DNA of 10,160 nt from JASFYU01 sp045046905 (GTDB lineage Bacteria; Bacteroidota; Bacteroidia; Flavobacteriales; Flavobacteriaceae). The number at the start of each line of letters is the position of its first letter. Within the stretch, counting starts at the first letter, position 1. Under the pieces are notes generated by a model. The model saw only the letters and a list, made by a program, of their open reading frames with translations, was not told the DNA's origin and made no database searches. Shown here piece by piece: positions 6,605 through 10,160 of the stretch. A program made the position numbers and the translations under genes. Where the stretch lies: contig JASFYU010000145.1 in assembly GCA_045046905.1 (NCBI GenBank), positions 1 through 10,160 of the forward strand. The letters are read 5' to 3'.

Positions 6605-6693
6605 GGTAATGAGTAATGAGTACAGGGTAATGAGTAATGAGTAATGAGTAAAAAGTAAAAAGTAAAAAAAAGAAAATACAAAAGTAGAAAGCA
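6605..6693. repeat. Heptamer tract C
   Basis: The order of units is as in tract B (GTAATGA, then GTAAAAA, then AAAATAC and AGAAAGC types), with GTACAGG units and fewer copies. Differences from tract B are mainly in unit copy number, as expected from slippage. Confidence 0.75.
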
Positions 6694-6748
6694 GAAAAGT
6701 GGAAACATACCGTTTTTGCGAGGCACGAAGCAATCTGTCAGTTATTAG
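6694..6748. repeat. Composite repeat core, copy 3, 3' truncated
   Basis: The first 55 bp match copies 1 and 2 up to TTATTAG. After this the sequence diverges into CACGAAGCCTACC and a different GC-richer stretch. The break marks the end of the tandem expansion or a join with another element. Confidence 0.8.
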
Positions 6749-6831
6749 CACGAAGCCTACCTGTTCCGCAGTCGGGCTAGCTGTCTGTTATTTTGATGCT
6801 TGGCGTAAAACGCAAACTTATCAAGCCCGTA

Positions 6832-6856
6832 TTCCCCTTTTGGAGTTTAGGGGGAA
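6832..6856. repeat. Inverted repeat, G-rich arm
   Basis: TTCCCCT (6832-6838) faces AGGGGGAA (6849-6856) around a short T-rich loop. It lies next to a second, longer-armed hairpin 5 bp downstream. No T-run follows, so it is probably a repeat remnant and not a terminator. Confidence 0.4.
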
Positions 6857-6861
6857 AACTA

Positions 6862-6895
6862 AAAAGAGTCCTATCAGTGAAGACAAGACTCTTTT
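6862..6895. terminator. Stem-loop with 9-bp perfect arms, possible terminator
   Basis: AAAAGAGTC (6862-6870) and GACTCTTTT (6887-6895) are perfect complements around a 16-base loop. The A-run and T-run at the outer ends resemble a bidirectional intrinsic terminator. It is 620 bp after the menB stop, which is far, so a structured leader element is an alternative. Confidence 0.35.
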
Positions 6896-6997
6896 ACGAG
6901 AACACTATATGAAAATGAAAAATTTTATTTCGTTTTTAATACATGGTAAACATACGCTCATCTTAGGATGTTTCTAAATTATTGTTGTAAAACGGCC

Positions 6998-7005
6998 TAT
7001 TTTTG
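6998..7005 (+). promoter_or_regulatory. Possible Bacteroidetes -7 promoter element
   Basis: TATTTTTG fits the TAnnTTTG element recognised by the Bacteroidetes housekeeping sigma factor. It would start transcription about 165 bp before the sulfatase. No good TTG/TTTG -33 box sits at the usual 19-21 bp upstream (closest is TTTC at 6971), so this is weak. Confidence 0.2.
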
Positions 7006-7178
7006 TTGTGTTGTACCCGTTTTGTGATATATAAGAAGTATTCTTGCTCTTTTTTGTGGTATAAAATCAATAATCGATTCGCCAACCATAAACCTGCCAC
7101 GGTAGCGAAAATCAAAATTAATGTAGCTTAAATAGGTAGCCCTTTTAAAAATACACTTATGCTTAAAACCAATATGAA

Positions 7179-8579
7179 ATGAATAGAATCAAAAAACAAC
7201 AATGGCATATTTTAAATTTTATTTTCCTTTTTTTATGTCATTTATCCCTGTTTTCACAAGTCAGGGAAAAGGGCAGGCCCAATGTAATCATAATATTGAC
7301 TGATGATCAGGGTTCTATAGATACTCATGCCTATGGCGCGACAGACCTGTATACACCTAATATGGATCGTTTGGCCAAAGAAGGCACAAGGTTTACCCAA
7401 TTCTATGCCGCGGCCCCGGTCTGCTCCCCTTCACGAGCGGCGCTGCTCTCAGGAAAGACCAATTTAAGAGCTGGTCTTGAGAATAACGTTCCTATTCCCG
7501 AAAATGCAGATAAAAGTGGCAGGTATGGTATGCCCACAGAACAGATAACCATGGCAGAAATGCTCAAGGACAATGGATATTATACGGCCTTGATAGGAAA
7601 ATGGCACTTAGGCCATCGCAAAGAGAACTTACCAAACGGACAAGGATTCGACTATTTTTTTGGCCATCAAAGGGGCTGTATAGACAACTACTCCCATACT
7701 TTTTACTGGGCAGGACCTAATAAGCATGATCTATATAGAAACACAGAAGAAGTCTATTATCCGGGCGTGCATTTTTCAGATTTAATGGTAGACGAAGTGA
7801 AACAGATTATCAATACGAAAAAGAAGGAGCCCTTTTTTATTTATTGGGCTTTTAATGCACCGCATTACCCCTATCAGGGTACGCCAAAATGGATGGAGTA
7901 TTACAAAGATCTACCCACGCCTAGAAGAGAATATGCCGCTTTTATATCCAATACCGATGAAAAAATAGGATCCGTCCTTGATTATATCGACGAATTGGGC
8001 CTCGCGGAGGATACTATCGTTATTTTTCAGTCCGATCATGGTCATTCTCTTGAGGAACGGGCGTTTTGGGGTGGAGGCAATGCCGGACCCTATCGCGGTA
8101 GTAAATTCAGTATGTTCGAAGGCGGTATTCGCGTACCGGCTATCATCCGTTTTCCTGGTGTAGTGCCCGCTAATCAAGTACGTGACCAAGCCTGTATCGA
8201 AATGGACTGGTTCACTACCATTGCGACATTAACCGGGGCAAAGGTGACCGAAAAGGTAGACGGTAAAAACTTGATGCCGATAATTTTAGATGAGAAGGCC
8301 CCATCTCAGCATAAGAACTTGTATTGGCAGGTTGGTGATTACAATGACCAGAAAGCCCAATGGGCCGTGCGTAGCGGGCCTTGGAAATTAATCGGAAATG
8401 TCAATGAACCTACTTCTACCGGAAAAAAAATAGATGTAGACAAATTGTTTCTTGTTAATTTGGACAAGGATATTGGGGAACAAAATAACCTTGCGGCATC
8501 TAAGCCCAAAAAATTAAACGAACTCCTTGAACTGCACAACGCATGGTTAAAATCAGTGCGATTAGAAATGAATAAATAA
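7179..8579 (+). CDS. Exported sulfatase (S1-type, formylglycine-dependent)
   Basis: This 466-residue sulfatase is separate in type from the one at 3201-4508. The modification motif CSPSR is at 82-86 (Cys82 to formylglycine). Metal and substrate residues include Asp42-Asp43 in LTDDQG, Lys141 and His143 in GKWHLG, His229 in NAPH, Asp286-His287 in QSDHGHS and Lys309 in YRGSKF, followed by FEGGIRVP (313-320), a strong family marker. The second metal motif reads DHG in place of the more usual DNG. Residues 1-26 form a signal peptide with no lipobox, so the mature enzyme is periplasmic or secreted. Likely substrates are sulfated carbohydrates, but this is inferred from the family. It follows a long repeat-filled leader and converges with the serine hydrolase gene, so it is probably transcribed alone. 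Confidence 0.94.
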   Translation: MNRIKKQQWHILNFIFLFLCHLSLFSQVREKGRPNVIIILTDDQGSIDTHAYGATDLYTPNMDRLAKEGTRFTQFYAAAPVCSPSRAALLSGKTNLRAGLENNVPIPENADKSGRYGMPTEQITMAEMLKDNGYYTALIGKWHLGHRKENLPNGQGFDYFFGHQRGCIDNYSHTFYWAGPNKHDLYRNTEEVYYPGVHFSDLMVDEVKQIINTKKKEPFFIYWAFNAPHYPYQGTPKWMEYYKDLPTPRREYAAFISNTDEKIGSVLDYIDELGLAEDTIVIFQSDHGHSLEERAFWGGGNAGPYRGSKFSMFEGGIRVPAIIRFPGVVPANQVRDQACIEMDWFTTIATLTGAKVTEKVDGKNLMPIILDEKAPSQHKNLYWQVGDYNDQKAQWAVRSGPWKLIGNVNEPTSTGKKIDVDKLFLVNLDKDIGEQNNLAASKPKKLNELLELHNAWLKSVRLEMNK

Positions 8580-8717
8580 ATCACTTCAACCGATAAAAAC
8601 GCGACCACAGGGCAGTCTTTCAATGAAAAAGTCGCAATAAATACAGCGTACAAAACTTGAATTGACTGCACTCAATATGCTCCGATGTCCAATACAGCCA
8701 AGCCTTTTAGAGTTAGT
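8580..8717. other. Convergent gap between sulfatase and serine hydrolase
   Basis: These 138 bp separate two genes that end facing each other. A shared terminator is expected, but I see only scattered short complementary words (for example GCAGTC near 8612 and GACTGC near 8664) and no clean stem followed by a T-run. Confidence 0.3.
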
Positions 8718-10046
8718 TTACTGTATTGCCGCGAGTATATTTTTCAAAAATTGGTTTGCATCAAAATCGGGGAATTCAGCTAGTCCGGTGCGTACAATGA
8801 CCAAGTCTTTAGAGGGTATAATAAATACAAATTGCCCTTGAAAACCATTTGCAGAATATAGGTCTTTGGGTACATCGGGATATTTTCCGTTGGCATTGAG
8901 CCAAAAATGTGCCCCATAAGTACCCTTTGACAGGGCGGTGGGTTTGGCAACATAGTCTACCCATGCAGGATCGAACAACTGCTCCCCATTCCAGCGTCCC
9001 TTATTTAAATACAGCAGTCCGAATTTTGCCCAATCGCGGGTATTGGCCCATCCGTAAGAAGATCCCACATAGTTGCCGTTCATATCAGCTTCAAGTAGCA
9101 TAGAATGCATGCCAATCTTATCAATCAATGCGGTATACGGAAAATCCAAATAGTCTTGATGGGTATCAAACCGGTTTCGTAGAATACCCGATAATAGGTT
9201 TGTAGTGCCCGAGGAGTAGTTCCATACAGCCGTAGGTGCTGCGATAGCCTTTTTTTTCATTTGGGCATTGGTCATATCGGCATCTAAAAAAAGCATTTGG
9301 GTCACATCGGAAATACTGGCATAATCCTCATCCCACTCCAAGCCACTTTGCATTCGCAGCAAATGATTCAAGCTAATATTTTTACGCTCATCGTCTTGCC
9401 ATAGGGCTATCGGAGCCGATTTGCTTATATCAATACTGCCCTGGTATTCTAAAATACCGAAGAGGGTGGCCAAAATACTTTTGGTCATCGACCAGCCTAA
9501 AACAGGAGTGTCTTTTGAGAATTCGTCGATATAGCGTTCTCCGATAATATGATTTTTATAGGCTATAAGTACCGTTCGTGTCTTTTGTAGTTCAGGCTTA
9601 GCAAAGGCACTATCCAAGGCATTTTCAAGAAGTTGATAGTCTACCGCACTAAAAACAGTGTCTTTTTGGCCATTATTGCCGTAGGGGAAAGGCAAATTAT
9701 TTTTTGTTTCAGAACGCTTTGGCTTCAAAGTAGGTAGCGAGGCATCGTACTGGTCATTGACCAACACACACCCCAAACCATCTCTGTAAATGGTGCGCCG
9801 TTCCATTAGGCCGAATACGGTCGATGAGGCCTCATTTTTGTTAAGGGCTACTTTGGCAAGTTTTATCAAAGGAATATTATTGTCGTTTTCAACTATATAT
9901 TCAGAACTCATACCAGCAATAAATACACTTGATGCCATATTTTTGGAGGCAAAGCCCGAAATAATAGTGAGTTTTGGGTAATTGTAAAATCCAGCAATAA
10001 TCACTAGGATTAGCAAGACCACAAGAATTCGTTTAAATAGTTTCAT
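8718..10046 (-). CDS. Membrane-anchored serine hydrolase, beta-lactamase/class C fold
   Basis: The 442-residue protein belongs to the beta-lactamase class C/penicillin-binding-protein-like hydrolases (COG1680, PF00144). The nucleophile motif SMTK is at 186-189 (Ser186, Lys189 in GWSMTKS), the second motif YSS at 277-279 (WNYSSGTTN) and the third-motif region GFQGQ at 401-405. Residues 6-20 form one hydrophobic segment (ILVVLLILVIIAGFY), so it is anchored in the inner membrane or exported. The substrate is unknown: members include esterases, amidases and 6-aminohexanoate-dimer hydrolases, and true beta-lactam resistance should not be assumed. I start it at ATG 10046 (MKLFKRIL). A frame extending 33 residues upstream only translates the 14-bp repeat array and begins at TTG. 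The array abuts the gene and may contain its promoter. Confidence 0.9.
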   Translation of the reverse strand: MKLFKRILVVLLILVIIAGFYNYPKLTIISGFASKNMASSVFIAGMSSEYIVENDNNIPLIKLAKVALNKNEASSTVFGLMERRTIYRDGLGCVLVNDQYDASLPTLKPKRSETKNNLPFPYGNNGQKDTVFSAVDYQLLENALDSAFAKPELQKTRTVLIAYKNHIIGERYIDEFSKDTPVLGWSMTKSILATLFGILEYQGSIDISKSAPIALWQDDERKNISLNHLLRMQSGLEWDEDYASISDVTQMLFLDADMTNAQMKKKAIAAPTAVWNYSSGTTNLLSGILRNRFDTHQDYLDFPYTALIDKIGMHSMLLEADMNGNYVGSSYGWANTRDWAKFGLLYLNKGRWNGEQLFDPAWVDYVAKPTALSKGTYGAHFWLNANGKYPDVPKDLYSANGFQGQFVFIIPSKDLVIVRTGLAEFPDFDANQFLKNILAAIQ

Positions 10047-10062
10047 ACACTGTCTGTTATTA

Positions 10063-10160
10063 GTAATGAGTACAAAGTAATGAGTACAAAGTAATGAGTA
10101 CAAAGTAATGAGTACAAAGTAATGAGTACAAAGTAATGAGTACAAAGTAATGAGTACAAA
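10063..10160. repeat. Perfect 14-bp tandem array, seven copies
   Basis: Seven identical units of GTAATGAGTACAAA run to the end of the window, so the total length is unknown. Each unit is two heptamers, GTAATGA and GTACAAA, of the same kind as in the tracts at 6427-6693. The 16 bp before it (10047-10062) contain CTGTCTGTTAT, close to CTGTCAGTTAT in the cores. The array ends 16 bp from the start codon of the serine hydrolase. Confidence 0.95.
10073..10104 (-). promoter_or_regulatory. Promoter-like elements inside the 14-bp array
   Basis: On the minus strand each unit reads TTTGTACTCATTAC. Across unit borders this gives TTACTTTG, one base off the TAnnTTTG -7 element, with a TTTG exactly 20 bases upstream two units away. 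The copy nearest the gene (TTTG at 10104-10101, TTACTTTG at 10080-10073) would start transcription about 20 bases before the hydrolase ATG. Confidence 0.27.

Larger units (their letters stand above)
6749..7178. other. Gene-free leader region before the second sulfatase
   Basis: About 430 bp contain no convincing gene. Visible items are a CTGTCTGTTATT string (6781-6792) that recurs beside the 14-bp array near 10050, two hairpins (6832-6856 and 6862-6895), a 22-codon frame at 6909-6977 resembling a bare signal-peptide start, and a possible promoter element at 6998. A 7-codon frame (7159-7182) ends in ATGA overlapping the sulfatase start codon, which could couple translation. Confidence 0.5.

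Noticed and set aside
6090..6726. Long minus-strand open frames rich in Phe, Leu, Tyr and Ser downstream of menB
   Set aside because: They are translations of the composite repeat and heptamer tracts. The minus-strand heptamers lack stop codons, so frames stay open by composition; the repeated segments give repeated peptide blocks.
6909..6977. 22-codon open frame as a real gene
   Set aside because: It is too short, with no conserved motif or coupling to a neighbour; kept only as a possible leader or stump.
8718..10046. Calling the serine hydrolase a beta-lactam resistance gene
   Set aside because: The SxxK and YSS motifs are shared by many esterases and amidases of the fold, and the long N-terminal region and membrane anchor differ from typical AmpC enzymes.
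10047..10145. 33-residue N-terminal extension of the serine hydrolase
   Set aside because: It translates the 14-bp array (YSLLCTHYFVLITL repeated), uses a TTG start, and precedes a normal start with a membrane segment at ATG 10046.

Overview
The window looks like chromosomal DNA of a marine-type member of the Bacteroidetes, most likely a Flavobacteriia bacterium. The support is AT-rich sequence, genes without clear Shine-Dalgarno sites, two Cys-type sulfatases, lipoproteins with acidic residues behind the lipobox, a YHYH-domain lipoprotein, a menaquinone-pathway MenB, and long intergenic gaps full of palindromic and heptanucleotide repeats. The genus cannot be fixed from this sequence.

Layout. 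Positions 1-880 hold no intact gene. A minus-strand stretch (163-520) reads as a broken short gene with one in-frame stop and one frameshift. Positions 793-1401 hold a type II toxin-antitoxin module: an AT-rich palindromic operator candidate, a small antitoxin (882-1109) and a YafQ-like mRNA endonuclease toxin (1120-1401). Positions 4508-1508 (minus strand) hold a likely operon: a lipoprotein sulfatase, then after 152 bp a YHYH lipoprotein, then, overlapping it by one base, a small secreted protein with a C-terminal membrane anchor and unknown role. Positions 4509-5401 are a gene-free gap with many short palindromes. Positions 5402-6244 encode MenB (1,4-dihydroxy-2-naphthoyl-CoA synthase), here without other men genes. 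Positions 6245-7178 are a second gene-free gap built of three copies of a composite repeat (a fixed core plus heptamer tracts), followed by hairpins. Positions 7179-8579 encode a second, exported sulfatase. It converges on a membrane-anchored serine hydrolase of the beta-lactamase/class C fold (10046-8718). A perfect 14-bp tandem array (10063-10160) abuts the start of the hydrolase gene and runs off the window.

How the genes work together. The sulfatase/YHYH/membrane-protein set is the most coherent unit and may be a cell-surface desulfation module. The second sulfatase and the hydrolase are envelope enzymes but are not co-transcribed. MenB is core respiratory-quinone metabolism. No CRISPR array, rRNA, intact tRNA or transposase gene was seen. 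The most unusual content is the repeat architecture and the promoter-like spacing inside the 14-bp array.
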